NCBI GenBank assembly: GCA_013697655.1
Contig: JACCWK010000196.1
Span: forward strand, 1-39,832
Direction: 5' to 3'
DNA length: 39,832 nt
DNA from: Nitrosospira sp.
GTDB lineage: Bacteria; Pseudomonadota; Gammaproteobacteria; Burkholderiales; Nitrosomonadaceae
Shown: piece by piece, positions 19,356 to 29,837 of the stretch
Layout of the letters: each line of letters begins with the position of its first letter
How positions within the stretch are numbered: position 1 is the first letter of the stretch
The notes under the pieces: generated by a model
Databases searched by the model: none
What the model was told of the DNA's origin: nothing
The model's input: the letters and a program-made list of their open reading frames with translations, nothing else
Translations under genes and position numbers: made by a program

Positions 19356-19802
19356 GTGACCATTAGAAAAAATATCGCCCGCTACAGTCTATTTGTATGC
19401 CTCCTGTTCGCTACAAGCTATGCCGGCATTGCGCGGGCAGTGGAGCCGTATGAGATCGTCACTCACCCAAGCGTCAACGAGAAAACGCTCTCCAAGAGTT
19501 CTCTGCGAGCAATCTTTGGCATGCGCCTGCACGCTTGGCCGGACGGCACCGCAATCAGAGTATTTGTGATGCGCGATGACGCGCCCCTGCACGCTTCCTT
19601 CTCTAAAGAACAGTTGAATGTTTTTCCGTATCAATTGCGCCTTGCCTGGGATCGACTGGTGTTTTCCGGGACCGGCCAAGCCCCTGATACAGTGGCCTCC
19701 CCGGAGGAAATGCTGTCCAAGGTTGCCAGTACTCCTGGGGCAATCGGCTATTTAACGAAATCCAAGACGGATGGCAGAGTCAATGTACCTGAGATCAAAT
19801 AA
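19356..19802 (+). CDS. Small secreted PBP/PstS-like substrate-binding domain protein
   Basis: Signal peptide (SLFVCLLFATSYAGIARA), then EIVTHPSVNEKTLSKSSLRAIFGMRLHAWPDGTAIRVFVMRDD...GAIGYLTKSK. Confidence 0.75.
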   Translation: MTIRKNIARYSLFVCLLFATSYAGIARAVEPYEIVTHPSVNEKTLSKSSLRAIFGMRLHAWPDGTAIRVFVMRDDAPLHASFSKEQLNVFPYQLRLAWDRLVFSGTGQAPDTVASPEEMLSKVASTPGAIGYLTKSKTDGRVNVPEIK

Positions 19803-19806
19803 CGGC

Positions 19807-21066
19807 ATGGGTAAGCGTGCTCCTTGGGCTGCCAGCGTCTTTGCCTTGTCGGCCCTCGTCTGCAGTTTATCTGTGCAGGCTCAAGCGCTGTCGAAGCTGC
19901 TGCAATTGCCGGAAATGCCAAAACTGCCTCATAACTTGCAAATTCACGGCTTCGCGAGCCAGTCCTGGTTAATGAGTTCGGGCAACAATAACTTCTTTGG
20001 GCCGAGTAGTTCTGGTAGCGGCAGTTTCGATTTCAGGGAACTTGGATTAAATGCTTCCATGCGGCCTTTGAGCAGACTGCAATTTTCGGCACAAATGCTA
20101 TCGCGCACCGCGGGCCAGGGCAGTCCCGGCAACGTGCGTCTAGATTATGGGTTTATGGATTACACATATTTTTCAGGCGAAACCAGCCAGCTCGGAATAC
20201 GTCTCGGCAGAATGAAAAATCCTCTTGGCTTCTACAATGACACGCGCGATGTTCCCTTCACGCGGCCAAGCATTTTATTGCCGCAATCCATTTACTTCGA
20301 TCGAACCCGCAAGCTGGCTATTGCTGCAGATGGCGTGCATTTGTACGGAGAGTATCGTTCCGATCTGGGGGATATTTCCTTTCAGGCGGGCGTAGTGCGC
20401 CCACTGGTCCGTGGTGACGAAACCGAAGCCGCCGTATTTGGCGGACAGCGACCGGGTCACCTGGCACCAGAAATCTCCTACGTCGGCCGCGTGAATTATG
20501 AACTCGATGGCGGACGAGTCCGCCTCGCCATCAGCGCGACCCAGCTAAATGTTGACTATGCGCCCAATTCCGATAATCTACTTCAAGCAGGTTCGCTTCG
20601 TTTTACTCCCCTCGTTTTTTCCGCCCAATACAATGCCGAACGCTGGAGCATCACCTCGGAATATGCGCTGCGCCACCTTCAATTAAACAATTTCGGCGCG
20701 ATTAGGGATATGGACTACTACGGAGAAAGTTATTATTTCCAAGGTGCCTACCGCTTTACCCCCGCATGGGAAGGATTTGTCCGTTACGATGTATTGCTCA
20801 CGGACAAGGACGACCCGTATGGGAAAAAATGGGTTGCCGAGAATCCACGCGCCAGAACGGGTCTCGCAGATACACGCTTCGCCAAGGATATGACTGTGGG
20901 CTTACGCTGGAATGTCACGCCGGAGTTCATGCTGCGCGTGGAATATCACCATGTAAACGGTAACGGCTGGCTCTCGACTCTCGATAATCCGAATCTTAAT
21001 AATCATTCTCGCGACGTGTCTCAGCGCTGGGATCTGTTCTCGATCCTTGGTTCCTATCGGTTCTAG
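19807..21066 (+). CDS. Outer-membrane beta-barrel (porin-like) protein
   Basis: Signal peptide, amphipathic strand pattern, aromatic C-terminus (ILGSYRF). Start probably ATG 19807; ORF track start is 19771. Confidence 0.75.
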   Translation: MGKRAPWAASVFALSALVCSLSVQAQALSKLLQLPEMPKLPHNLQIHGFASQSWLMSSGNNNFFGPSSSGSGSFDFRELGLNASMRPLSRLQFSAQMLSRTAGQGSPGNVRLDYGFMDYTYFSGETSQLGIRLGRMKNPLGFYNDTRDVPFTRPSILLPQSIYFDRTRKLAIAADGVHLYGEYRSDLGDISFQAGVVRPLVRGDETEAAVFGGQRPGHLAPEISYVGRVNYELDGGRVRLAISATQLNVDYAPNSDNLLQAGSLRFTPLVFSAQYNAERWSITSEYALRHLQLNNFGAIRDMDYYGESYYFQGAYRFTPAWEGFVRYDVLLTDKDDPYGKKWVAENPRARTGLADTRFAKDMTVGLRWNVTPEFMLRVEYHHVNGNGWLSTLDNPNLNNHSRDVSQRWDLFSILGSYRF

Positions 21067-21077
21067 CAACGATACGC

Positions 21078-23996
21078 ATGCAGAAAACCCCCCATCGAGG
21101 CACGGTACAGCGCGTCGGCACCGCCAAAGGGGGGCCGCGCCAATTTCCACTTAAGTGGAAAGTCTTGTTTCTGAGCAGCTTGATATTGCTTGCTATTGTA
21201 GGTTCGTTCACTGCAATCACCTACTCAAGCCTGATAGATAATTTCGAACAGCAACGGGATGTACAACACCACCGCTATGGCAGCGAAGTTGAAGGTCTAA
21301 TCAAACAGGTCTCGCAAGATTTGCATCAGCTTGCCGACTTGGTACCTTTTCTGGAAGGAATGGGTGACGAGTTGCTCGCAAGCGACGGAAAAAATATTGC
21401 TGAAACATTTGACCAGCACTGGGCAACTTTGCAGCTGAATAAGGGCATTGAGGTTGTACGTTTCTATGATAAATCGAATCAGCTTCTGGCGAGTTGGGGG
21501 GGATACGGATCTGATATTCATGTAAACAATTTGATAAAGGATTGGGTTCGCGAAGCCAACGCACGCGAACAGCCCACAAGTCCTCTCAGCTGCGAAAAAA
21601 CATGTATGCAATTCGCAGTCGCGCCCCTGCTTGTGGAGGGTAGAAGTGTCGGCGTTGTAGTCATTGGCGCCCCTTTGGTTGATGCCATTTTAGGGTTCAA
21701 TGATATCTCAGGCGCCGATATTGGGTTACTTATCAAAGAACATGAGGATACTCCGAAGAATAACGACATAAGAATTCCGAATTGGAGCGTGCGGATCACC
21801 GCGCTCACAAATCGTGAAAGAAATCTTTCTATTCTCAACGAGGTTGCGCAGAAATACCCCAGTCTTAGCAGCCTGGAAAAAGGTGTTCAGGGTTTTTGGG
21901 GCAACGGGTACCAGCAAATAAAACTGCTTCCCCTCGGCAAGGCAAATGTTTCCAACAGGGCACAGTTGATCGTTATCACCGACATCACTTCTACTATCGA
22001 TACCATCCGAAGTTCGACACGACAGAATATGGTTATTGGCTTGGTGGGGCTTTTGCTCTCCGTAATACTGTTGTTTGTAATTCTCACGAAGCCGCTGTCG
22101 CGGCTCAAACGCATTGTCTCTGCTCTACCGCTCTTGGCTAATAGTAAATTCGAAAATTTTCGCTCATCGGTCCATTCATCCGGTAGGAAACAATGGTTAA
22201 TGGATGAGATTGACATGCTCGATGAAAAATCAGTCGTCTTGTCGTATCAGCTAGAAAAACTCGAAGGTCAGGTCGCCGACCGAACGCTTAATCTAGCCAG
22301 GAAAATGGATGAACTGAGCAAAGAGATGAATTTTAGTAAAAACTTGCTTGATATCGCGCAGGTGATTGTGCTTACCCAAAATGCCAATGGTGAAATTCTC
22401 ACGCTTAACGCGCATGGCGAAACGCTTATCCAATATACAAACAAAGAATTGCAGGGAAAGCCCTTCATCGAACTTCTTGCTCTGGAGAATGATCTGCAGG
22501 ACTTGCCTGCTCACCTTGAGAAAGTGCGGTCAGAACAAAGAGACCAACTGCGTCATGAGGCCAATGTTTTGTGTAAGGACCGGTCAGTACGACACATTCT
22601 CTGGCTTCATTCTCATCTAAATGCGATCAACGCAGATGACCCGGCAATATTATCCGTAGGTCTCGACATGACGGAGCACAAACGGGCGGAGGGCCGGTTA
22701 GCTTGGCTGGCCGATCATGATCCCCTCACGGATTTATTTAATCGGCGGCGTTTCCAGGAAGAATTGGAGCAAATGCTCAATTTGGCTGCACGTTACGACT
22801 ATTCGGGTGCATTACTCTTTTTCGACCTGGATCAGTTCAAGTATATAAATGATACGAGCGGACATCAGACGGGTGACGCTTTACTGAAAATGATTGCGCG
22901 TTTGTTACTTGGCAGTATTCGCAGCGTCGACATTCTTGGACGCTTGGGGGGAGACGAGTTTGCAGTTATTTTGCCGCAAACTACCGCAGCAGGGGCAATA
23001 GAAGTAGCAAAAAATGCGCTTGCATGCCTGAGCGAAGGAAAATTAACCGTAAATGGTCGAACTCATAAAGCTTCGGCAAGTATTGGTATCGCACTTTTTC
23101 CAGAACATGGGAACAATGTTCATGATCTGTTAGCTGCGGCGGATCTCGCCATGTATCAGGCAAAGGAAGCGGGGCGCGGTGGTTGGCATTTATTTTCCGA
23201 TGAAGAGAAAACCCGCGAACGCATGTATACCCTTGTATATTGGAAAGAGAAGATTGAATACGCTCTTTTACACGAGAGATTCCTGTTCCACTTCCAGCCT
23301 ATTATGCATATACGGGACAAAACTATTGATCATTACGAAGTGCTGCTGCGCATGCTCGATGATGATGGAACAATACTCGCTCCCCACCTTTTCATCCCCG
23401 CGGCAGAACAAACCGGTCTTATTCATGCCATTGATCATATGGTGTTACGAAAATCCATTGCCCTGTCAGCTGAAATCCAGCATCGGGGACCCTCGGTCCG
23501 TTTCTCGATAAATTTATCGGCTCATGCCTTTCATGACCCGGAGTTGCTACTTATCTTGACGGAAGCCTTCGCTCGCTACGATGCCAATCCGTCAAATTTC
23601 ATGTTTGAAATCACCGAGACGGCAGCTTTGGAGGACTTGCCAGGCGCGCGCAAACTCATGGAAACGATTAAAGCACTTGGTTGCAGTTTTACGCTGGATG
23701 ATTTTGGCGTTGGGTTTTCGTCTTTTTATTACATCAGGCAACTCCCTATTGATGTGGTAAAGATCGATGGTTCGTTTATACGGAATTTGGCCGACAGTCC
23801 TGACGATCAAATTCTGGTAAAAGCTTTATGCGACGTAGCAAGGGGGTTCGGAAAGAAGACAACAGCCGAGTTCGTGGAAAATGCTGCGACGCTCGCCCTG
23901 TTAGAGAAAATGGATGTCGACTATGCGCAAGGTTTCTTAATAGGAAGGCCTGCCCCGGCGGAGGAATGGCCCTTCAAGGAGTTCCTTCAGCCCTAG
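21078..23996 (+). CDS. Membrane GGDEF/EAL c-di-GMP signalling protein with periplasmic sensor and PAS domains
   Basis: Two TM segments flank about 270 aa; RLGGDEFAVILPQ (GGDEF). EAL domain with EVLLR, FEITETAALED, DDFGVGFSS, KIDGSFI, AEFVE, QGFLIGRP. Confidence 0.93.
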   Translation: MQKTPHRGTVQRVGTAKGGPRQFPLKWKVLFLSSLILLAIVGSFTAITYSSLIDNFEQQRDVQHHRYGSEVEGLIKQVSQDLHQLADLVPFLEGMGDELLASDGKNIAETFDQHWATLQLNKGIEVVRFYDKSNQLLASWGGYGSDIHVNNLIKDWVREANAREQPTSPLSCEKTCMQFAVAPLLVEGRSVGVVVIGAPLVDAILGFNDISGADIGLLIKEHEDTPKNNDIRIPNWSVRITALTNRERNLSILNEVAQKYPSLSSLEKGVQGFWGNGYQQIKLLPLGKANVSNRAQLIVITDITSTIDTIRSSTRQNMVIGLVGLLLSVILLFVILTKPLSRLKRIVSALPLLANSKFENFRSSVHSSGRKQWLMDEIDMLDEKSVVLSYQLEKLEGQVADRTLNLARKMDELSKEMNFSKNLLDIAQVIVLTQNANGEILTLNAHGETLIQYTNKELQGKPFIELLALENDLQDLPAHLEKVRSEQRDQLRHEANVLCKDRSVRHILWLHSHLNAINADDPAILSVGLDMTEHKRAEGRLAWLADHDPLTDLFNRRRFQEELEQMLNLAARYDYSGALLFFDLDQFKYINDTSGHQTGDALLKMIARLLLGSIRSVDILGRLGGDEFAVILPQTTAAGAIEVAKNALACLSEGKLTVNGRTHKASASIGIALFPEHGNNVHDLLAAADLAMYQAKEAGRGGWHLFSDEEKTRERMYTLVYWKEKIEYALLHERFLFHFQPIMHIRDKTIDHYEVLLRMLDDDGTILAPHLFIPAAEQTGLIHAIDHMVLRKSIALSAEIQHRGPSVRFSINLSAHAFHDPELLLILTEAFARYDANPSNFMFEITETAALEDLPGARKLMETIKALGCSFTLDDFGVGFSSFYYIRQLPIDVVKIDGSFIRNLADSPDDQILVKALCDVARGFGKKTTAEFVENAATLALLEKMDVDYAQGFLIGRPAPAEEWPFKEFLQP

Positions 23997-24280
23997 ATCA
24001 AAAATATGCAGATGAGATATGTGGTGGAACGGCATCAGAGCGATTGGCTTCGCTACTATCGCACACGGGTGGATGCGTGGCTGGATTGGCGTCGACGGGC
24101 GCATCGGCAGCCGGAATTGCTGTAGCTGCAAGTCTGCGAGGATAAATTGGCACCATGCTATTTTTGAGGTCTCCTGCGTCGAACTACGCGGTATCTCCTT
24201 CGTAATTTAGCGCAACGCCGCCCGTGGGCATTTCCCAGCCTCATTTTTGCTGGTGGCAAATCCAGGCAAATTCCCGGTAT

Positions 24281-25456
24281 TCACGCCTCATCCGGTTCCG
24301 GGTTCTCCGTAAATTTAGGCTCTGCCTCAAGAAGGGGGGAAGCAGCCTCTTTTTTCCTGATGGCTTTGGCAGGAATTTTTGGCATTGTGCACTTTACATC
24401 TGCGTTTTGCGCACGATGACGCAGCGCGTGGTCCATCAGTACCAATGCCAGCATCGCTTCCGCAATGGGGGTGGCGCGAATGCCCACGCAAGGATCGTGT
24501 CTGCCGTGAGTGACCACTATCACCGGTTTACCGGTCTTATCTACCGAGTGGCGTTCCAACCGGATGCTTGAAGTAGGTTTGATGGCAATATTAACGACGA
24601 TATCCTGACCGGTGGAAATACCTCCCACAATACCGCCAGCGTTGTTGCTCAAAAATCCTTCCGAAGTAATCTCATCGGAGTGTTCGGTGCCTTTCTGCGT
24701 TACCGCGCTAAATCCTGCGCCAATTTCCACCCCTTTTACCGCATTGATACTCATCATGCCATAGGCAATTTCTGCATCCAGCCTATCGTATACCGGTTCA
24801 CCCCAGCCAACTGGCACGCCCTCCGCGACTACGCTGATTTTCGCGCCGACCGAATCACCGGATTTGCGCAGCTTATCCATGAACTCTTCCAAACGGGGTA
24901 CCAGATCAGCATCAGCGGCGAAAAATGGATTCTGGTTAACCACTTCCCACTGTTTGAACGGAACCTTTATTGGACCCAACTGTGCCATAAAGCCGCGTAT
25001 TACCACGCCATATTTCGCCAGTAGCCATTTTTTGGCGATTGCCGCTGCCGCAACCCGCACCGCAGTTTCGCGAGCGGAGGAACGTCCGCCCCCCCGATAA
25101 TCGCGTATTCCATATTTCTGCCAGTAGACATAGTCTGCATGCCCCGGGCGGAAAGTATCCATTATTTTGCTGTAATCCTTGCTGCGCTGATCTTCGTTAC
25201 GTATCAGTAGCGCGATAGGTGTGCCGGTAGTCCTGCCCTCGAACACCCCCGAAAGGATTTCCACGGTATCGGATTCGCGGCGCTGGGTTACGTGGCGGGA
25301 AGTACCGGGCTTACGCCGGTCCAGGTCCTGCTGGATATCTTCGATGGATAATTCCATTCCCGGCGGGCAGCCATCGACTACGCAACCAATAGCGGGACCA
25401 TGAGATTCACCGAAGGAAGTAACGCAGAAAAGTTTTCCAAGAGTATTGCCGGACAT
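24281..25456 (-). CDS. aroC: Chorismate synthase
   Basis: [55 protein letters not shown]. Confidence 0.98.
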   Translation of the reverse strand: MSGNTLGKLFCVTSFGESHGPAIGCVVDGCPPGMELSIEDIQQDLDRRKPGTSRHVTQRRESDTVEILSGVFEGRTTGTPIALLIRNEDQRSKDYSKIMDTFRPGHADYVYWQKYGIRDYRGGGRSSARETAVRVAAAAIAKKWLLAKYGVVIRGFMAQLGPIKVPFKQWEVVNQNPFFAADADLVPRLEEFMDKLRKSGDSVGAKISVVAEGVPVGWGEPVYDRLDAEIAYGMMSINAVKGVEIGAGFSAVTQKGTEHSDEITSEGFLSNNAGGIVGGISTGQDIVVNIAIKPTSSIRLERHSVDKTGKPVIVVTHGRHDPCVGIRATPIAEAMLALVLMDHALRHRAQNADVKCTMPKIPAKAIRKKEAASPLLEAEPKFTENPEPDEA

Positions 25457-25523
25457 TTTATTTTCTCGCTAAATCAAGGTCTCAAGTTTAACATATCCCT
25501 CTGCACCGCTATTACACTACCCT

Positions 25524-25727
25524 TTGCTAACAGCTCTGACTATGACTGAACCTGATCCCGACAAGCTCAAAGGTCCCGGCGGTTTAACTCTACGCCAGAT
25601 TCATGAGGAGGTGAAACGAAGCGTAGCCCGTGACCGGCAGACGCATGCACAGAATAAGCCTGCGCAAAAGCTCAATCGGTGGCAGCGGTTTGTCCGTTAT
25701 GTATGCGAAAAAAAAGGAAAATCATAA
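25524..25727 (+). CDS. Hypothetical 67-aa basic protein
   Basis: Short charged ORF 10 bp upstream of the quinone reductase; no recognised family. Alternative ATG at 25542. Confidence 0.4.
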   Translation: MLTALTMTEPDPDKLKGPGGLTLRQIHEEVKRSVARDRQTHAQNKPAQKLNRWQRFVRYVCEKKGKS

Positions 25728-25736
25728 AACTATTCT

Positions 25737-26737
25737 ATGAAGGCCATACAAATGAACGCGCCGGGCGAACCGGATGTGCTGGTAGTCACCGATATTCCCA
25801 TACCAGTCCTAACCCACCCATCCAGCGTGCTGGTAAAGCTGTATGCAGCGGGCGTGAACCCGATAGATACCAAGGTACGCAAGCTCAACATATACTATCC
25901 CGACAAGCTGCCTTCAATCCTCGGCTGCGATGGCGCGGGTGTGGTGGAAACGGTTGGCAGTTCAGTGACTCGTGTGCGCCCGGGTGATGAAGTGTTTTTT
26001 TTCAACAATGGCTTGGGCTACCCAGCGGGAACCTATGCAGAATATACAGTTGTGCGGGAAGACTATCTGGCATTGAAACCAAAGAATCTCTCCATGCTGG
26101 AAGCTGCCGGCATACCGCTGGCGCTGATTACGGCATGGGAGGCTCTGATAAATCGCGGCGATTTGAGGGAGGGTAATTCAACCCTGATCCATGCTGGCGC
26201 AGGGGGTGTGGGCCACATTGCGATTCAGCTCGCCCATTATTTCAATGCATTAATTGCCACTACCATTTCAAGTCCACAGAAGGCGGAGCTTGTGCAATCG
26301 CTAGGTGCCGACCTGGCGATTAATTATAGTCAGCAGGATTTTGTTGAAGCAACCCTGAATTGGACGAACGGCCTGGGTGCGAGACTCATCGTGGATACAG
26401 TGGGCGGCGTTACTTTCTGCAAATCCTTTGCTGCAACCCGGCTGTATGGCCGTGTAGTAACGTTGCTCTCGACCACGTGCGATATTAAATTTACCAACAT
26501 GGCGCGGTTGCGCAACCTGAGCATTGGGTACGTGCAAATAACCGCCCCGCTCTATTTCGGATTGCACGCGGCGCGCGTCGCGCAGACTCGCATACTTGAA
26601 CGCGGCGCAAAACTGTTCGAGCAGGGCAACTCAAGGTGCACATCGGCTTGGAACTGCCGCTGGAGCAAGCCGCCGCAGCCCACCGACTGATCGAAGCGGG
26701 ACATACCGCAGGTAAAACAGTACTAAGGATTGTTTGA
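25737..26737 (+). pseudogene. NADPH:quinone reductase-like MDR protein with C-terminal frameshift
   Basis: Main ORF 25737-26690 ends out of frame. After about 26632 another frame continues as KVHIGLELPLEQAAAAHRLIEAGHTAGKTVLRIV-stop (26737). One added A (GGCAACTC to GGCAAACTC) restores the frame. Confidence 0.8.
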
Positions 26738-26845
26738 ATCGGCGATAAATTAACTGCAATTCCCGCACGCTGAGCCCTGCACTGTATTTTCTGGATTCTG
26801 CTTCCGGGAAAATATCTTAATAGTTCACGAGGGCGTCATAGTTAC

Positions 26846-28264
26846 TCAGAGATTTTCCAGCATCTCAACTCCCCACGCCACGCCAAAGCCAGTAACGTCG
26901 CTGCTCACAGCGCCCAGCCCCCCTTTACTGCTACATGCGGAAAGATCCATATGAAGCCAAGGGATATCGTCCACAAACTTGTTAAGAAATCGGGCGGCAA
27001 GGATGTGATCCACTTCGCCTTCGAGGGTACACTGCTTGATGTCCGCGATCTTGCTTTCAAGCTCGGTATCGTAATCAGCCTCCATCGGAAAAGCCCAGAC
27101 TCGTTCCCCACTTGATTTTCCCGCTATCAGCGCCTTTTGCAGCAGATTCTCCCGATTGCTGAGAATACCGCTGTAATGCGAGCCGAGCGCTGTATGCATG
27201 CTGCCGGTCAGCGTCGCAAAATCCATCATCACATCGGGCTTCTGCTTCGCGGCAAGAGTCAACGTGTCGGCCAGCACCATCCGGCCTTCTGCGTCAGTAT
27301 GGATTATCTCGACAGTTGTACCATTCAGTGAGACTATGACATCATTTTGCTTATAAGCACGAGGGCTGATGTGATTCTGGGCGATGGCAAGCCAGCAATC
27401 GATATTCACCGGTAAATTGGCCCGGGTCGCGGCTAATAAAAGACCCAGCGCCACAGCCGAACCATTCATATCTTCATGCATGCCGTGCATGTGGCGAGCA
27501 GGCTTTAAATTATGGCCCCCGGTATCGAAACAGATACCTTTACCCACCAGCGCGACAGTTTTGACTGCGTGCTTAACGCGCCGTCGCAAATGTACAATGG
27601 CCGCATCTTCGGGATCGCTGCCCTGCGCCACGGCAACAAACGCGCCCGCACCCATTTTTCGCAGTGTTTTGACATCGAATTCCTCATGCTTCCAGCCTTC
27701 AGTGGCCGCAAGTTTCTTGACGTGCTTGCGATAAATTCCCGGAGTCAGTTCGTTGGGTGGAAGTACCGTAAGTTCACGTGCAAGCAGATTACCTTCAGCT
27801 TTGGCATGCAGCAACGCAAAATTGTCCGTTTCCTGATGTCCGTGCAACACGATTCTAGCCAACGGCTTCCTGCCGGATTCTTTCTTTCCGGTTTTTCGCA
27901 GCGGCAGCGCTGCACTGTTGATCCATGTGGCATATATGGATAGTCCAGAGAATGCTCGCTTCTCGTCCAGGCCCCCATAAACCGCAAGATGTATTTCCGA
28001 GGGATTCTCATCCAGCAGCACTTGCACGGCTTTGCGAATGGAAGTTTGCTGCTCGAATACGGATTTATCGGGATCAACCATGACCCAAACGCACAAGGCG
28101 CCATTACGAAGATTGGCAGTCATCGGAGCATCGCCGATTTCCCCAAGCTGAATTTTTCGCCGCGACAATATAATTTTCAGTACCGCCTTACCCAAAAAAT
28201 CAGGCATGCTTTGAAGCTTATCTGATGACTTTTTCGGCTTTGGCAGTACCACCAGGATATGCAT
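26846..28264 (-). CDS. Leucyl aminopeptidase family (M17)
   Basis: VGKGICFDTGGHNLKP, NTDAEGRMVLADTL-like signature (HTDAEGRMVLADTL); start at internal ATG. Confidence 0.92.
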   Translation of the reverse strand: MHILVVLPKPKKSSDKLQSMPDFLGKAVLKIILSRRKIQLGEIGDAPMTANLRNGALCVWVMVDPDKSVFEQQTSIRKAVQVLLDENPSEIHLAVYGGLDEKRAFSGLSIYATWINSAALPLRKTGKKESGRKPLARIVLHGHQETDNFALLHAKAEGNLLARELTVLPPNELTPGIYRKHVKKLAATEGWKHEEFDVKTLRKMGAGAFVAVAQGSDPEDAAIVHLRRRVKHAVKTVALVGKGICFDTGGHNLKPARHMHGMHEDMNGSAVALGLLLAATRANLPVNIDCWLAIAQNHISPRAYKQNDVIVSLNGTTVEIIHTDAEGRMVLADTLTLAAKQKPDVMMDFATLTGSMHTALGSHYSGILSNRENLLQKALIAGKSSGERVWAFPMEADYDTELESKIADIKQCTLEGEVDHILAARFLNKFVDDIPWLHMDLSACSSKGGLGAVSSDVTGFGVAWGVEMLENL

Positions 28265-28421
28265 TGCGTTTCCTGATTCGCTCAGGGGCGACGCGTTCTG
28301 TGTCAATGTAGCAAACATATGGGCAGCTATCCTGTAAAATGTAGGCACATTATTATATACGCCACACTTCTACTCTGCCTGTTGCAGCTTAAATCCCGGC
28401 CTTTTTCATGTCTGATTTCCT

Positions 28422-29216
28422 ATGCAGCAATATCTCGAGTTAATGCAACACGTGCTCAAGCACGGGCACAAGAAATCCGATCGCACCGGGACGGGGACAC
28501 TGTCCGTATTCGGCTACCAGATGCGTTTCGACCTCGCCGGGGGCTTTCCACTAGTTACCACCAAGAAATGCCATCTGAGATCCATCATCTATGAATTACT
28601 ATGGTTTCTGCGAGGCGATACCAACATCAGGTATCTCAATGACAACGGCGTTTCCATCTGGAATGAATGGGCCGACGAGGATGGTGATCTGGGTCCGATA
28701 TATGGCCGGCAGTGGCGATCCTGGCCAAGCGTCAAAGGTCAGAAAATTGATCAGATCACCCAGGTAATCGAGCAAATCAGAAACACACCTGACTCACGGC
28801 GCATGGTGGTTTCATCCTGGAATGTGGGCGAATTGCGGGAAATGAAATTACCGCCGTGTCATGCTTTATTTCAGTTCTACGTTGCCGGCGGCAAACTTTC
28901 ATGCCAGCTTTATCAGCGCAGCGCAGATATCTTCCTGGGGGTGCCCTTCAATATTGCCTCTTATGCATTGCTCACGTTAATGGTGGCACAAAATTGCAAT
29001 CTGACACCAGGAGATTTCGTGCATACCCTTGGTGATGCCCATCTCTACCTTAATCATCAGCCACAGGCCCGGGAACAGCTGAGCCGAGTACCGAGAGAAC
29101 TACCGGTAATGAAATTGAACCCCTCAATAACCAGTATATTTGATTTCAGGTACGAAGATTTCGAACTCGAAGGCTATCATCCCTACCCGGCAATCAAGGC
29201 GCCGGTCGCAGTATGA
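28422..29216 (+). CDS. thyA: Thymidylate synthase
   Basis: 264 aa, [12 protein letters not shown] catalytic region, [20 protein letters not shown]. Confidence 0.98.
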   Translation: MQQYLELMQHVLKHGHKKSDRTGTGTLSVFGYQMRFDLAGGFPLVTTKKCHLRSIIYELLWFLRGDTNIRYLNDNGVSIWNEWADEDGDLGPIYGRQWRSWPSVKGQKIDQITQVIEQIRNTPDSRRMVVSSWNVGELREMKLPPCHALFQFYVAGGKLSCQLYQRSADIFLGVPFNIASYALLTLMVAQNCNLTPGDFVHTLGDAHLYLNHQPQAREQLSRVPRELPVMKLNPSITSIFDFRYEDFELEGYHPYPAIKAPVAV

Positions 29217-29728
29217 CTCCTCGACGCCTATCCATTCTGGTAGCGATGGCTCAGAATCGGGTCATCGGAAAAGACAACGCATTACCGTGGCGGCTACCAC
29301 CCGATCTGAAACGCTTCAAAGCGCTGACCATGGGACACCCCGTAATCATGGGACGTAAAACTTACGAATCCATCGGCAGGCCATTGCCTGGCCGCACCTG
29401 TATTGTCGTTACGCATCAACCGAGGTATAAAATCGAAGACGCTATCGTAGTGCATTCGGTAGCCACGGCGCTGAGAACCTGCTACAACAACAAAGATACG
29501 GCAGAAAGCTTTATCATCGGCGGCGCTGAAATATTCCGGCAAACTTTACCGGTATGCGATCGTTTGTATATTACCGAGATTCAGAGAGATTTCGCCGGTG
29601 ATGTATTCTTCCCCGAATTCAGTCGTGGCGAATGGCGTGAAACTTCACGGGAGAAACATCTCGTGGACGAAGATGATGGGCTGGAATACCATTTTGTGGT
29701 GTATGACCGCAAGATGGCTGGCCGCTAG
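29213..29728 (+). CDS. folA: Dihydrofolate reductase
   Basis: [60 protein letters not shown] overlap with thyA. Confidence 0.97.
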   Translation: MTPRRLSILVAMAQNRVIGKDNALPWRLPPDLKRFKALTMGHPVIMGRKTYESIGRPLPGRTCIVVTHQPRYKIEDAIVVHSVATALRTCYNNKDTAESFIIGGAEIFRQTLPVCDRLYITEIQRDFAGDVFFPEFSRGEWRETSREKHLVDEDDGLEYHFVVYDRKMAGR

Positions 29729-29759
29729 TTTAAAATCGGAATCAGCCCTAAAAAATAAA

Positions 29760-29800
29760 ATGGCGGGGCGATAACGTATTGTTATTTCAGCCCCGCCATC
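29760..29800. terminator. Bidirectional terminator between convergent folA and the decarboxylase
   Basis: Stem ATGGCGGGGC/GCCCCGCCAT, A-rich on one side and T-rich on the other. Confidence 0.75.
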
Positions 29801-29837
29801 TTAATTCCACGAATTCTTCTTTAGCTTGCTCTCACAA

